Part shown: in pieces, positions 24,301 to 36,324 of the stretch | Layout of the letters: each line of letters opens with the position of its first letter | Position numbering within the stretch: position 1 is the first letter of the stretch | Source of the DNA: Stenopsyche tienmushanensis | Lineage: Eukaryota; Arthropoda; Insecta; Trichoptera; Stenopsychidae | Length of the DNA stretch: 64,000 nt | NCBI GenBank assembly: GCA_008973525.1 | Contig: WACJ01000189.1 | Coordinates: 62,001-126,000, forward strand | Direction: 5' to 3' | Made by a program: the position numbers and the translations under genes | Notes under the pieces: model-generated | What the model was told of the DNA's origin: nothing | What the model saw: the letters and a program-made list of their open reading frames with translations, nothing else | The model's database searches: none

Positions 24301-26537
24301 TGCGATAAAACATTGTCGATTTACTGTTTACTCTTGCGGGACTAACATAGTCATAGTAAAAATATTGTACGGATGTAAATGTAATGTAATTGATTGACTT
24401 TATCCAAAAAAAATAATGAAATTAGTTTTAAATTGTTGAATGAGTTTTATAGTAAGAAATAAATCAAAATTGCTTTAACGTTTCAGATACAATGAATGCA
24501 AAGACAAGATATTACCTTATTTAAAGAAATTGGGATTCAACCCTACCAAAGATCTATCATTCCTTCCTTGTTCGGGACAGACAGGTCAAGGCATCAGGGA
24601 ACAGGTGGAGGAATCTATATGTCCATGGTACAGAGGACCTCCCTTCATAGAATTTATTGATAATTTACCATCGCTCAACCGAATCATGGACGGTCCATTT
24701 ATAATGCCCGTCGTTGATAAATACAAAGACATGGGAACAGTTTTGATGGGTAAAGTGGAAGCCGGAAGCGCTCGTAAAGGAGTACTTTTACTACTCATGC
24801 CTAATAGAGTATGTATACATATATTTTTTCCATTCATTTATTATACCGTTCAAAATATTCTAGCAAAATGTGTATAAAATGCGATTTTTTTCCGATTATT
24901 TATAAAATATTTCATTTTGCAGACCCAAGTTACAGTAGATCAATTATGGTCGGATGACGAAGAAGTTACATCGATTGGCCCCGGTGAAAATGTAAAAATA
25001 AAATTAAAAGGAATTGAAGAAGAAGACGTATCACCTGGATTTGTACTATGTGATGCAGCCAACCCCATCAAAACAGGCAAAGTATGTACACGATGAATAT
25101 TTCTCGCCAGATGTGTATTCATTTTAAAACGATTCTTAATATTATATGATTTGTCGTTTTCAGATTTTTGATGCCCAGGTGGTAATTTTAGAACATAAAT
25201 CTATTATTTGCGCAGGTTACTCGGCAGTGATGCATATCCATTGTGCAGCTGAAGAAGTAACAGTTAAAGTTAGTTTTTTTTAAATTTATTATTGTACGCT
25301 TGTTATCGTACGTTTTATTGATTGCGTATATAATATGTGAATGATTTTTTAGGCCTTAATATGCCTCGTGGACAAGAAGACTTCTGAGAAATCTAAGACG
25401 AGACCTCGTTTTGTAAAACAAGATCAAGTCGCAATAATGAGGATAGAATGTTCGGGTGTTATTTGTTTGGAGCAATTTAAAGTTTTTCAACATATGGGTA
25501 GATTTACGTTAAGAGACGAAAGTAAGTATATTGTTATACTGTAAAAATGATTTATATCAATAGATTGACATTCAAAATTAATTATATACACTTGAACCTT
25601 TTTTTGTGGGTTTTGTGGGTGGGAAAACAATAAGACAATTAAAAAATAACATTTTTGGTAATATTTAAAGGACATCTTGCATCATTGGTCAAATTTTAAG
25701 GATGTCTGACATCTGACAACTCAAATGCCAGACATTTATCAGACAGACGTTAAACTTTTATTTGCCACAAAGGGGCTTTTTGTATTTGTGACATTGTAAC
25801 TTTGTCATTCTGTTTTTTTATACGAATATTCGGAACAATATCGACTATTTTTGACTTTCGGTTGATAATTGATACTTTTAAAATGTTTTTCGTTGGATTT
25901 TGGCAACAAATCTGTTATATTTTAGTTTTTAATTTCTGTTTATTTTATATATTAGCCATCTGTTTGTTTTGCGACTGCATGACATCGAGGAACACATCAA
26001 AGGTGTCAATGCCTCCTTGTGTTTTGTTATAAAATAATATAATTTGCGGTATCCTGATGTATTGTTTGGGTTTCATCGACATATTCATTCTCCAAGTCGC
26101 TCTGAATAACCTCTTCGAATACATCATCTTCCGAAGCACTATCAGAAACTTTTGGAGTATAATCATTTTGTAAAATATTCTCGATATCAGAGCGATTTAG
26201 CTGCCGGGATGATGACATTGTCCTTACACATAATAAAGATACTCAAAAAAGGTCATTTTGTCAAGAGTCAGACCATTCCGCGATAGATCCTGGCGGCAAA
26301 ATAGCGTACTTGTCATTTTGACATAGAAAAAAATCGCATAACTTCGAAATGGCCCACAAAAAGAGGTTTAAGTGTAGTTGATTTGTATCAATTAAATACG
26401 TGTTATGTAATGTAAATTTATGAGATTTTTACTGTAATCATTTGATCAATATAAGCATCGTTCGATTCATTAACATTCTTCTTTTTTTTGCAGATAAAAC
26501 AATTGCAATTGGAAAAGTCCTCAAAATTATTGAATAA
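20857..26537 (+). CDS. eRF3: eukaryotic peptide chain release factor eRF3 (GSPT/Sup35 family)
   Basis: GTPase that works with eRF1 to terminate translation at stop codons. Eleven exons (20857-21088, 22134-22300, 22379-22490, 22571-22717, 22826-22971, 23051-23205, 24487-24808, 24923-25081, 25164-25268, 25353-25521, 26494-26537) give 585 residues in phase. The variable Gly/Pro-rich N-terminus holds [13 protein letters not shown] (35-47), a PAM2-type motif that binds the MLLE domain of poly(A)-binding protein. Then come the GTPase motifs GHVDAGKST (168-176), DAPGHK and NKMD, the [19 protein letters not shown] block, and eEF1A-like domains 2 and 3 ending VLKIIE. The start at 20857 has a good Kozak context (GCGGCGATGG). 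The frame stays open upstream to 20566, so a longer N-terminus cannot be excluded. Intron 6 (1.3 kb) and intron 10 are filled with transposon debris. Confidence 0.95.
23400..23945 (-). repeat. dispersed repeat in eRF3 intron 6 (second copy at 58700-58880)
   Basis: Read on the minus strand, the order 'AAATAAATTCAACAGAG', 'GCCCATTGAATGATTTTTGT', 'ATGCATATGTTAGGACAA' and 'TAGACAATAAAATATATAAA' matches the plus-strand block at 58700-58880. The intron copy is longer and is split by a segment with hAT-like ends at about 23456-23714. The family is not identified. Confidence 0.6.
23456..23714. mobile_element. hAT-like non-autonomous insertion
   Basis: The segment begins near TAGGTCCTTAAACTGTGGG and ends with the reverse complement of AAGGGTTTTTAAACTTATG; the ends are roughly inverted. 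It is absent from the related copy at 58700-58880, where the flanks are continuous. That comparison argues for an insertion of about 260 bp. The exact ends and an 8-bp duplication could not be fixed by eye. Confidence 0.5.
24185..24400. mobile_element. Helitron-like fragment, copy 1 (eRF3 intron 6)
   Basis: It contains ATATAAAAATTAATATCTGT, TTGTTCGTATGTAATGCGC and CCGATTGCGATAAAACATTG. This order resembles the 5' ends of insect Helitrons ('TATATATAAAAAT..TGTTTGTATGT..CCGATTTCGATGAAA', from memory). A second copy of the same sequence lies at 29465-29665. No helicase or Rep coding is seen. Confidence 0.5.
25940..26375 (-). mobile_element. internally deleted piggyBac-like element in eRF3 intron 10
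   Basis: Minus strand. A transposase N-terminus (from 26218: [18 protein letters not shown], followed by an acidic stretch) runs almost directly into [13 protein letters not shown], the block around the third catalytic Asp near the C-terminus, in a shifted frame. The core with the first two catalytic Asp residues is gone. At 26330-26375 lies an end sequence shared with the elements at 4010 and 48680 (CGCATAACTTCGAAATGGCC). The left limit is uncertain. Confidence 0.7.
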
Positions 26538-26614
26538 AGTCATTATAAGCTAGACTAGGTAGCTAGGCTAGGTCTTCTTAATACATTTCTACGACTAATG
26601 ACATGCATAATATA

Positions 26615-26632
26615 TCCATATATATGTGTATG

Positions 26633-26663
<31 letters not shown>

Positions 26664-26705
26664 ATGTATGTACGTATGTATATATACATTCAATATATAT
26701 GTATA
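26615..26705. repeat. TA/TG microsatellite in eRF3 3' UTR
   Basis: Runs of TATATA, TGTGTG and TATG/TACG steps in the tail of eRF3, just after the stop at 26537. Similar TA runs occur near 27590-27615 and at 47077-47100. Confidence 0.85.
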
Positions 26706-27737
26706 TTATTTAAGGGATTTGGGGTGCAATGAAGTAACAGATTTACTTCACTTGTCTCGATTCGCATTATGAGTGCTGCCCAACACCAATCGCTATTTTT
26801 ATACAAAAATTAATATGTATATCTTGACAAAATATCACCTGTCCATTTTACAGTGTACATTTTTATTTATGTAGTTAAATTTGTGGAATGGCACATGAAT
26901 CCAGCCACGCCTCGAAAATCAACAAAACGACTTTTGGTGCTGCCATAAATCATGGATAATCGTGTGTTTTATTATTCTTCCTCAATTTTAGATAGATCCC
27001 TTAATTCATCACACTATTTGCATTTTAACTTTCTATATTGAGCATTTGTACATGGTGAAGTTGCTTAATTTTCATTATGGGATAATAATAGTTTAACACG
27101 TGTTGAATTGCATTATTTACATATATAAAACGTGTATGTATTGTAATACAATGTGACTGATTGACTTTGAAAGGTTTTCGATTATGAACGTTTGACCCGC
27201 GTCTGTAAGCATCAATTTTATGAGTTATTTATTATATTAATAACAGTTTTTATAATATTCCATAATTTCAATATAAAATTTAATTCCAGGTGAATGATAA
27301 TAATTTGTGCATATTTGAAAGTATATTTTATCACGGTTATCGGAATGCAATAATTTTGATATCCGATTTGTTGTACGATTGATTTTTTTTTTTATAAAAT
27401 GCTACTTTTTTGTCATATTGTCAAAAGGGATAGTTGTTTGTGAAATTATTTTGTTAAATATTTAATTACTTATATATGACATTTTGTCTGTATTATTGTT
27501 TTTTGTATATGGTTTCATTAATATTGATTTAGCTACCCCTATGTCTCAATATTTATGTATATACATATGTGTGTGTACATAAACATAACGCAGTATATAT
27601 ATATATATATATGTACGTATATGCATGTGCTCAGTGAAGCGGCCATTGCATTTTGTTGAAAATATTCTAATAATTTATACAGTTTGAGAATCAACTGATG
27701 CCACAGAGAAATTATTGAAATATGTACAGTGGTTTGA

Positions 27738-27743
27738 AATAAA
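27738..27743 (+). promoter_or_regulatory. candidate distal polyadenylation signal of eRF3
   Basis: AATAAA in an AT-rich 3' region about 1.2 kb after the eRF3 stop. Nearer variants also exist between 26540 and 27700, so the true end of the transcript is not decided. Confidence 0.3.
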
Positions 27744-27759
27744 TGGATTTGATTACAAA

Positions 27760-30744
27760 ACAATCTTGAAGGGTTTATTTCCATTATGATAGATTGTTAA
27801 TAAACACAGTATAAAATAAGTGTTACTAATCGAAGGTTTAAAAAGAGTGACGTTAGGTATAAAGTTTTATACATTCAAGGAAACCATTTGTTTCATCTTT
27901 TTTTAATTGAAAATCGAATTATGAACATTCATTGAAAATATTGGACGATTTTCATTACGATAGTAAATTGTTTGATAGTATTCTTGTGAATCAAACTAAA
28001 CGATAAAATCCTCATACCAAGTGTTCTGTACATTGCATGTCGTATGAATATGCTACAGTTTAATAAAAAAACGTTTCGGCTTACAAAACTATTTTGAACG
28101 GTGGTTATTAAAAGTACTGATGATGTAATATAGGCCTGTTGCTCACGGTTCAAATAGTTATATCGCCAACTCTATTCTCGTTAATGGCGTTAAGAATTTG
28201 AGTGAACAAATATACAAGTCCTGTGATATTCTTATAAACGAAATGCACTATACTTGAGACTATTAACGATAGTTCATAAGAGATTCCTCGTAACATGATA
28301 CGTTTTTTTTATTATTAAAAATATATTTTTTAAAATGTGAAACCTCAAATATATCATCTTTATTAACTGGATTATGAAATTAAGTAAAGTAAGTTAATCA
28401 AAAAGACCATAGCATTACCGTATTATTATCAATTCAGATATAACGAGTCAAATGGAAAGAATAGTACAAGATTTGTTGGTGATATATGAAATTAAATAAA
28501 CTATAGCAGAAGATTTGAAGAGCATTTATCTCGTTTCATGTACAGTTTTACAAGTTACGTCTTCCTTTGCTTTGTTGAATATAAGCTTTATCTATGAATT
28601 TTTGTCGTTAACATGTATTTTTAAAAGAGTTTTGCAAGCCGAAATAGCGATATAATAAGTTGTACATCTATTTTACAGTAGCACACAGAATTGACTCACA
28701 ATGAAACGAATCTCGTTTGTTTATATATATATATACATAGTACTGTATGTGGCAACTCTGTTGCGAAAGCTTAGTGCTATAAATTTGTTTTACATATACA
28801 ATTTCTGCAACAATTTGTAACGCATTTAGAAATAATTGTGCCTTATCAAAGTAAAGTAAACAATAGTTTTTATCAATAATTTCAGCGACATAAAGTATCC
28901 TAATTTTAAGGTTGTCTACTCGGGACTTGCTCCTTGTCAAACTGTTAAATGTCGGAATAGCCTTTATAAAGATTATTTTCAGCTTTATGTTATAATTATA
29001 AGCAAAAATATTTTGTATAGCAGGCTTTCTTCATTAACAAATTGTAATACTCACTGGGCAGAATTTTGAATTGTGTCATTGTTGAAATGCCAAAAAAAAG
29101 ATAGTTTTGCAAAAACCTATTGAAAAATTTATACATTGATTAAATTTTTATGCCTTTGTAATAAAATGCGAATGTCCCGATATGAAAATATGGCTTTAAA
29201 GATTATCGTTTGAATCTTTCATTTCCCACCACCGCATGTTCACATGATTTCTATATTTCGTCGAAAGATCATATACAAAAATTAAAGGTAACGGTGAAAG
29301 TTGTTTATTTGTCACTATACTCATTATAATAAATCATTTAAAAATGAAGCTCAATTTCACTATGGCCACACAAAATTTATATTGTTCCTGCTTGATTTAC
29401 ACATTTCAGAGGATTCCGAATGCACTAATGAAACAATTTTCTCCTAAATCTTATCAGTAGCCGAGTTTAAAATATAATAGATGAAGGCTGTTTTTTCCTG
29501 CTTTGAATAATAATAATCTAAAAATTAATATGTGTTTGTTCGTATGTAATGCGCTGCCATACCGTTAACCACTTATTGCTAAGGATTGCGCGAGTAACAT
29601 GCGCATACCATTTTATCGATTGCGATAAAACTTTGTCAACTTACTGTTCACACTTGCGGAAAAAAAGTGATAAACCGCATACTGCGTTTTTTTTCAAATG
29701 ATTATTAAGTGCTTATGGCATTGCAACGCATGCCAGGTATGCATTCATGTTTTATGGAACGTGTTCAATAGAACAATAAGAAATATTTGTTGTAGCTTCG
29801 TTCTAAATGATTACCAGGAACCTTTTCTGTTGGTACCCCCGACATCCTGTGAAATTAATCTTTTTGTCGGTAATCAATTGCAGCGTAATGTAGAAATATT
29901 AGTTCATCTCGGATTTAGGCCAATGACCTTTTGCTTTTATGCTCCTGTTGCAGTTGTACGGCTTGATACTATAATCTCGTTCACCGCGTTACACATCAAA
30001 TAGCACAATGTAATCACAATTAAATGCCATATTAATGAACATAATTAAAACTATATAATGCCATTATTGAACACGCTTCAAATTTATTGTAAATCAAACC
30101 CTTAAATATATATTAAACAGTCTCCTTTGAATAACGCCAGAATACCGATTGAAATTCTCGGTAAATGTAGACACATTGCCTTCGATCTGTAAACTTCGTT
30201 GTAATTTAAATCCTTTCAAGCGTATTGTGAAATCTCTTAGATGGTTTTTACTAGGTTGAAAGATTTAAAAATGTAATGACCTTTGAGAACCGATTCTTTT
30301 CAACAGCTCATATAATGAGGGGTGTTCAATTACAAAATTGAGAATCAAATCATCGTCGAATTTCTTGATCGATACAATCAAAAGGAAACGTCTTACAAAA
30401 TCCATGTCAAATAGACGAGTGATAGATTATCATTGAAAGATATGATTTAAAGGCAAACGTGCATCGTACAATAGAAGACGGTGATAGGTGAATGGCGTAA
30501 AGTTTTTATCGCTCACACGGCATTTCAATCTATAAAAAGGAGGTGGTGCTTTTAAACACAGGCATTTAAAAGCCTTTCTGCATTAAGCTTTTATTGGATC
30601 GAGCAATAACATAATTTCAAATTCCTCATCCTAATTATTTCCGCCTGAGCGTTCAAGACTACGTTGGGTATTCCTTCGATTGCAGTCCTTATTTATTATG
30701 ATATTACATCAATTTAAATTTAAAAAATGATAAGATTTTCATGG
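27760..30744. other. intergenic AT-rich DNA with no supported gene
   Basis: Only short open frames without recognisable domains. The one feature is the second Helitron-like fragment at 29465-29665, listed separately. A 101-codon open frame at 29698-30003 just downstream shows no family resemblance. Confidence 0.5.
29465..29665. mobile_element. Helitron-like fragment, copy 2
   Basis: It matches copy 1 in eRF3 intron 6 in the same order: 'AATATAATAGATGAAG', 'CCTGCTTTGAAT', 'TTTGTTCGTATGTAATGCGC', 'CGATTGCGATAAAAC' and 'CTTGCGG'. About 45 bp of extra sequence (CCACTTATTGCTAAGG...) separates two blocks that are adjacent in copy 1. Confidence 0.5.
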
Positions 30745-31440
30745 TACAGTAGAACCTCGATTTTCCGGACCCAATTGGAGATGAAAGTAGTCCGGATAAT
30801 CGAAAATAATCATAATTTACAGGGGAAAGTATGAATAATTTATATTTGTCTATATTTACATACACAATCAAATATTTTTTATTGAAAAAAATCAATGATC
30901 AATTTATGCTTATAGTTCTTAGAGAAACTGCCAAATCGCGAATACTCAAATAAGATATATAAGTTGTCCTAAATTACGCTCCTCTTGGTTCTCAAGCCAT
31001 TTCATGGCGATATCTCAACAGTGGAAAACTTCAGAATGTGTAGGACCAATATATCTCCTCCTCGCAAAAGATTTATTGGGTAGTATTTTCTAATTTAAAC
31101 CGGTCTCATCGGCATTGTATATAAGCTCTTCATCGAATCCTTCCTTCTCCACAAATAGCTTCAATGTGTCAATTGATGTTTGCTGAAGGTATGTCAACAG
31201 AAAGTTTTTCCTGAGACTTTCAAGTTTCTGATACCATATCTTCCTTTGAATTTTTCAAGCCAGCCCGAACTTGCTTTGAAGGTGGAATCTCTATTTAATT
31301 TTGCATTGAAAAGTATTGCTTTTTCACATAATAATGTAGTAGATATTAGCTGTTCAGTTGATCGTCTTAGTATGAACCACATAAAAATACACTCTTCAGT
31401 TTCTATATTTCCTGATTTTTTATAACTTTGCTCTGAGCTT
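30745..31440 (-). mobile_element. Tigger/pogo element, transposase pseudogene
   Basis: The left end is TA plus CAGTAGAACCTCGATTTTCC, typical of Tigger ends. The minus strand 31382-31194 encodes part of the CENP-B-type DNA-binding region (FKASSGWLEKFKGRYGIR). Further on, at about 31190-31080, LIYNADETGLN precedes a stop; this is the block with the first catalytic Asp of the DDE domain. The rest of the transposase and the right end are missing, apparently replaced by LINE sequence. Confidence 0.8.
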
Positions 31441-31489
31441 CTATCTTCTGATATTAAACAATATGCTAGCAGTTAATGTCTTACTATAG

Positions 31490-32120
31490 AAGTGTCAGGG
31501 CTAACGTAAAGAAGAATTTGCATGCTTTATAGATTACAAAAAAGCATTTTATAGGGTAAGGCACAAGCCTAATGGAGATACTCAGAGAATTCAATAAGAT
31601 CAGGCGTTTATTAAAAACCTTTACTGGTATCAAACGGTAGAGATCAGACATGGAAATAGAAATACAGAGGCTATAGCTATACAAAAAGGAGTCCGACAAG
31701 GTTGTATTTTGTCATCCCTTTTTCAATAAAGTTTTCCAAAAGACTGGAAAACTAATCTGGGAGTAAAGATCAATATGCTGACGACATTGTCATATTGGCT
31801 GAAAGTTTATATGATCCTCAAAACCTCCTAGATATGATTAATGTTCCCGGAGAAGGGTTGGATTTGACAATCAATGTCTCTAAAATCAAAAGGATGACAT
31901 TTGGGGGACTTGATTATTCTGCAGCTAAATGGAATGGATGTCGAAGTGGTAGTATCCTAACAAAGATGCTTGATCCGTATAAAGAAGTAAGTTGCCGAAT
32001 AGTAGTTGCATTTAATAAAATGAGGGCCTTCTTCTGTGATGACAATATGAACCTCAAACTCCGACAAAGAATGGTCAAATGCTACATATGGTCAGCTCTT
32101 CGAGAGCAATACTAACATAA
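31490..32120 (+). mobile_element. non-LTR retrotransposon reverse transcriptase fragment
   Basis: Frames on the plus strand read CFIDYKKAFYRVRH, then AIQKGVRQGCILSSLF, then ADDIVILAESLYDPQNLLDM (the YADD active-site region), then LRQRMVKCYIWSALREQY. This is the normal order of LINE reverse transcriptase motifs, with frameshifts and gaps. It is a dead fragment abutting the Tigger remnant. The clade is not determined. Confidence 0.8.
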
Positions 32121-33000
32121 CCAATGCTGTACAAATTTCAAAGTGATATTTAAAAATACAAATGGACCATCTTATTTATCTACTGAGTTCCTTCATGATC
32201 CCGTAACTGAAGAAAGAAGGCAAGAAGCAGCATCCTCTGTTATACAACGCATAATTATGTGAAATTTTGAGAAGACTTGAAGCACAGTTCAATGATACTA
32301 CTCAAAGTAAAATCCAAGTGTTTGATTGGACTCAAAAGTTTTGTTAAGGTCTAAAAGTTGAGAAACAGTCTGCTGGAATTTATGAGCCCGTGGTATTTTG
32401 AGACTCAAACATGATGCTAAAGCTGCTTATCATAACAAAAGACGAAGAAAACAGATTCGAGCTATCCTTCTGCATCCCGGGTGGGTGTTAGACTCCACAA
32501 TGCCCACCCATAAAACCCCAGGGGAGGGGAGTCAACCCTACACCCCTGGGGTAATGATGTGGAGTAGAGGTGCAAGAAAGTAGCCTTGTCGGTTTGCTCA
32601 TCAAACACAGCTGGGGTAGCCCAGCTAACATGAGTTGGATCCGCAGGTCACCCTGTGCGCGCACCCATAAAGTGGTGTGTGAAACAGCTGATAACCATTA
32701 GTTGGTGGAGACCGTGTTAAAACCTCACCATTATCCTCAACAACAAATGACCGAACCGATAAGAGTATCATGGGGAAGGGGTAGCCCCTGTAGTCCGTCA
32801 TCTGCTGCAGCCCCCTTCAAACTGAGGTTGGATTCATGGTGGCAATGAACTCGCGGTAGTATTCCTTTGAATTTAGCTTTAAACTTTGTTCTTCCTCCTC
32901 CATCGCACCCTCGGGTGCAATAATTTGAAGTTTGTTTTTCCATAAAAACCTCACCTCCTCTGGAGGTTTTCAGAGCAGGCGCCTTATTTCTTCAGTAACG
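32121..33000. other. GC-richer stretch, probable retroelement debris
   Basis: From about 32460 to 32960 the DNA is clearly richer in GC than its surroundings, with short C- and G-runs (CATAAAACCCCAGGGGAGGG). A minus-strand frame reads AVTEEIRRLL and then KPPEEVRFLWKNKLQIIAPE. I do not recognise the family; a 5' part of a LINE is possible. Confidence 0.35.
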
Positions 33001-35265
33001 GCATCAAGAAGCTTCCTATCCGATGGATATTTTTTTTCTAATGAAGTGAACTATGTAGAAAAATAAGACACTCCATTAGTATTTTTATCAACCATAAATT
33101 TGCACAGCAAATTAAAGTAACTACTGCAAGGACATTTTTGTGGTATGAATTTTGTATCTTTACGTGGTATTATAACCACTTCCTGATCGCACTGGTTTAA
33201 ATATAAAACTATGACCAATAACGGTTTTCTAAAATGAAACAGTGCGTGATAAGCTCAAAGCTCGCGTTTACATATGGATGATATCTTTGTAAATTCAGCA
33301 AAGGATTTTAACTTATTTTTTAAGAGATTATAATAGACCACAAAAATAAAAAATATTGAGTATCGAGTGAAAAAAACTTACTATTTATATTAATTGTATT
33401 ATTTGGTTGTTAATAATAAACCTTAATTCTAAACAGACAAACGGATGAACACTCACTGGTCGAAACAATAAAACAATCGGCATGTCTACCAGCGATTTAT
33501 CGATTACAATCTGAGTACTGATTTCTTTTATTTACTCCTAGTCCTAGTCCTCGCTGTTTGCATGACATTCTTTATTCATATTTACAAATGCTGGGGCGCA
33601 TGTGCTCATTTTAACATTTATTTATCGATGAACACACTTGTAAAATAAACTATATATAAAATTTATTGGATAAGTCATTTTTTTTATAAACGGAACATTT
33701 TCAGTAAGGTCTTGTACTCGCGAGTACGCATGTTCTGAGACTCGCAGTGTCCATGTTCTAACATGATGATGTGTATTGTTACTTTTCAACAGTTCTAAGC
33801 CTTATTTATTATAAAACTGTCTATTTGATAAAGCTTTTTTATATGGTTTTCTTCTCAAGTTAAAAAATGATTTTGATGGAAATGCATACCAAAAATTAAT
33901 GATCAATTCTGCGTCTCATATTTTTTTCTGCTGGTAATTGATAACAAGAAATGTCGCAGATTAACACTTCATGTCCATGTTCACGCCTCATGTTCATTAA
34001 AAATCTCTATCACTAATAGAAGGTAGCAATGAAAATATTTTACAAAAATAAATATCACCAGCTTCAGATGATTGACACAGCGCAGCAGTCAATGTAGATA
34101 ACAGTTGTTATAATATGAGATGTGTTAATGAGAATAATAAGCAATATTCAGTCAAATCTTACATTTGATTATGAAAGGGATACAAATCAAACATTTTGAA
34201 AATCATGGTAGTCAACTAGAAGATATAGAAATACATACAACTAAAATATATAATTTAAAGGCAATAGTTATTAGTTTCATTTAAAAAAATAAATAAAAAA
34301 GAAATGTATTACTTTCATAATCACTAATACAGTTATCTCTTAAGAAAAAAAATATTTGTATGATCACCTGATATTAATATAATGCAGATATAAGAAACAA
34401 TTGATTACATTAGTATATGGTCGATTGATAAAAACTGATTTATGATACCGAATCAGTCAATTACAGAATGAAATATTCATAATGCATAAAACCTTCATGT
34501 AGTAGTCCTTATCTCCCATAAAATTACGTCAGTACCAAGTTTCGACATAAATTGACCCATTGTCATATTATATTTACAGATTATTTTAAACTAACTCTGT
34601 TGAAATAGATTTTGACGAGGTAACATGTCACACAAAATTAATCAACCTCAGGATGCACATTATAAAGTCATTCGAATAACTATTTTCGAGTCGAAACTCA
34701 TTTTTGCTTTAAAGAAAAATAGGGATAGTATGGAAATAGTTCTTTTTTTAAATATAATATTACATATTTAATGTAAAAATATATTTGAGTTTTTACAGCT
34801 ACAAATTAAGTCTATACCTTAAACGAGGTTTCACCCAATTGAACTTTTGACGTACACATATTTATAAAATCGACTATGTGGCAACTTTAGGAATAAAAAA
34901 ACTCGCTCGAGTACTGCTCTATCTTTTTCAAATTGTGAAAGAACAGATGAGAGTGCTGTAAAATTGCCAACGAAGCGCATCGGAAGGGATCAACTCACTA
35001 AGAGATACATCCTACAGTGTAAAATTAATGATTGCGTTTATATGGTATATAATATAATTACAAAATATGATAAGACAAAAATAAAAAAATCATATTTACA
35101 ATGAAATACATATTGAGAAAGCCCGGACTGAAAACTTGAATTGCAATTTTCCATTGTGTCGCTCGAGAACTCGAGCCGATCTAGGAACGTTTCCATGGTC
35201 CGTCGGAAAGTTCACTTTTTCCACGCGCGATAGGCCGACCGAGGGGGGTCCTTCGCCGCGAGATG
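33001..35265. other. AT-rich 3' flank of the DCUN1D3-like gene, no gene seen
   Basis: No supported ORF. It contains a perfect 14-bp palindrome GTACTCGCGAGTAC at about 33715. The last few hundred bases are presumably the 3' UTR of the minus-strand gene that ends at 35266. Confidence 0.45.
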
Positions 35266-36324
35266 TCAGTCAGACTTTTTGAAAGATTCGTTTTTGGAAA
35301 TGTTCTGATTCATCTGGTCGTTCTCGTATTCTACGAAGTCGTCGAAGAGGCTCGGCCACGCCTCCGTGTCGTCGTAGCCGCCGAGATCCTCGCCGACGGC
35401 GTCGCAGAAGTTGAGGAACATGTACCACGTGTCCTTCGGAACTCCTCTCACGTGCGGGTGACGTTCCAGATAGCCGAGCCACCGTTCGAGCACCGGCGGT
35501 TCGCGAGCAGTGAAGACGAGACGCCAGAGCGCGATCGCGACGTCCGCCGGGAGGATGCGCTGCCCGGCGGCGGCGTCGAGTCCGAACTTGAACGTGAAAC
35601 GGTAGAGGTCCTTGAAGAGCTCGTCGTCCCGTCGGAGTTCAGAGGCGATCTCCGGCAGCCGAGCGCGGATCCCGCCCACCGTGTCCACTTTCATTCCCTC
35701 GAGCCCGCGGACGAACTCGGTCTTCGTGAAGCGACACATCTGCTCGGCGTTCAGCTTCCACGCAAGCACGAGCACGCGGAACTCGTCAGGGCGCAGCTGC
35801 AGATCGGCGCAGAGGCGCTCGATTCCGTCCGCGAGGACGGCTTCCTCGTTCGGATCGCGATATTGATCGAAGAGAGCGCCGATCCTCGCGGCCGACGGTC
35901 GCTGCTCCGCCGCGTTCGATGTCGGCCGCGACGTCCTCTTCTGGCAGGGGCCGCGCTGCGAAGGCCGACGGCCCGCGTCCGCGCCGGGCGAGACGGCGCC
36001 GCCGACGTCGACACGGGCGAACGGCCCGAAGCCCCCTTTCCTGTTCCCGTTCGCCTGCAAGTCAAAGCCGGGCGGCGGGGGACGGCGTCCCGTCTGGATG
36101 CGCTCCAACGGCGCTCCGGCTCCGGCGGGACGCGCCGTTTCCGATTCGGTCATCTCTGAAAAGTTTTCAAGGCGGAAGTCAGCGGCCGAACGGGAAGGCG
36201 AGAACGCGGAGACGTCGCTCCTCGACGGCGGAGACTCACCGTCTTTTCGCGGGACCGATTCGACGGGGGGTTCGGTGACGGCTCGTTCAGACGTCGAATC
36301 GAAGCAGCTGAAGCAGTGGCCCAT
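35266..36324 (-). CDS. DCN1-like protein 3 (DCUN1D3-type)
   Basis: Cofactor for attaching NEDD8 to cullins; the type-3 members sit at membranes through an N-terminal lipid. A single uninterrupted frame of 352 residues starts MGHCFSCF, where Gly2 (myristate) and the cysteines (palmitate) match the DCNL3-type start. About 140 residues of low-complexity Arg/Pro/Ser-rich sequence follow. The PONY/DCUN1 domain (from about 148) contains ALFDQYRDPNE, GIERLCADLQL, VLVLAWKLNAEQMCRFTK, DLYRFTFKFG and, near the end, DTWYMFLNFCD and AWPSLFDDFVEY, the cullin-binding end. GC content is much higher than in most neighbouring genes. It is the only intronless gene here. A 5' UTR intron is possible, with an acceptor-like CTTACAG at about 36386-36392 on the minus strand. 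Confidence 0.92.
   Translation of the reverse strand: MGHCFSCFDSTSERAVTEPPVESVPRKDGESPPSRSDVSAFSPSRSAADFRLENFSEMTESETARPAGAGAPLERIQTGRRPPPPGFDLQANGNRKGGFGPFARVDVGGAVSPGADAGRRPSQRGPCQKRTSRPTSNAAEQRPSAARIGALFDQYRDPNEEAVLADGIERLCADLQLRPDEFRVLVLAWKLNAEQMCRFTKTEFVRGLEGMKVDTVGGIRARLPEIASELRRDDELFKDLYRFTFKFGLDAAAGQRILPADVAIALWRLVFTAREPPVLERWLGYLERHPHVRGVPKDTWYMFLNFCDAVGEDLGGYDDTEAWPSLFDDFVEYENDQMNQNISKNESFKKSD

Noticed and set aside
26615..26705. CRISPR-like or regulatory array
   Set aside because: The periodicity is a simple TA/TG microsatellite without spacers.
29698..30003. 101-codon open frame after the Helitron-like repeat
   Set aside because: No motif or similarity recognised on either strand, and no splice context supporting a gene.
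35263..36278. 298- and 119-codon plus-strand frames opposite the DCUN1D3-like gene
   Set aside because: They are shadows of the minus-strand gene in GC-rich DNA; no domain is recognisable, while the minus frame has a full PONY domain.
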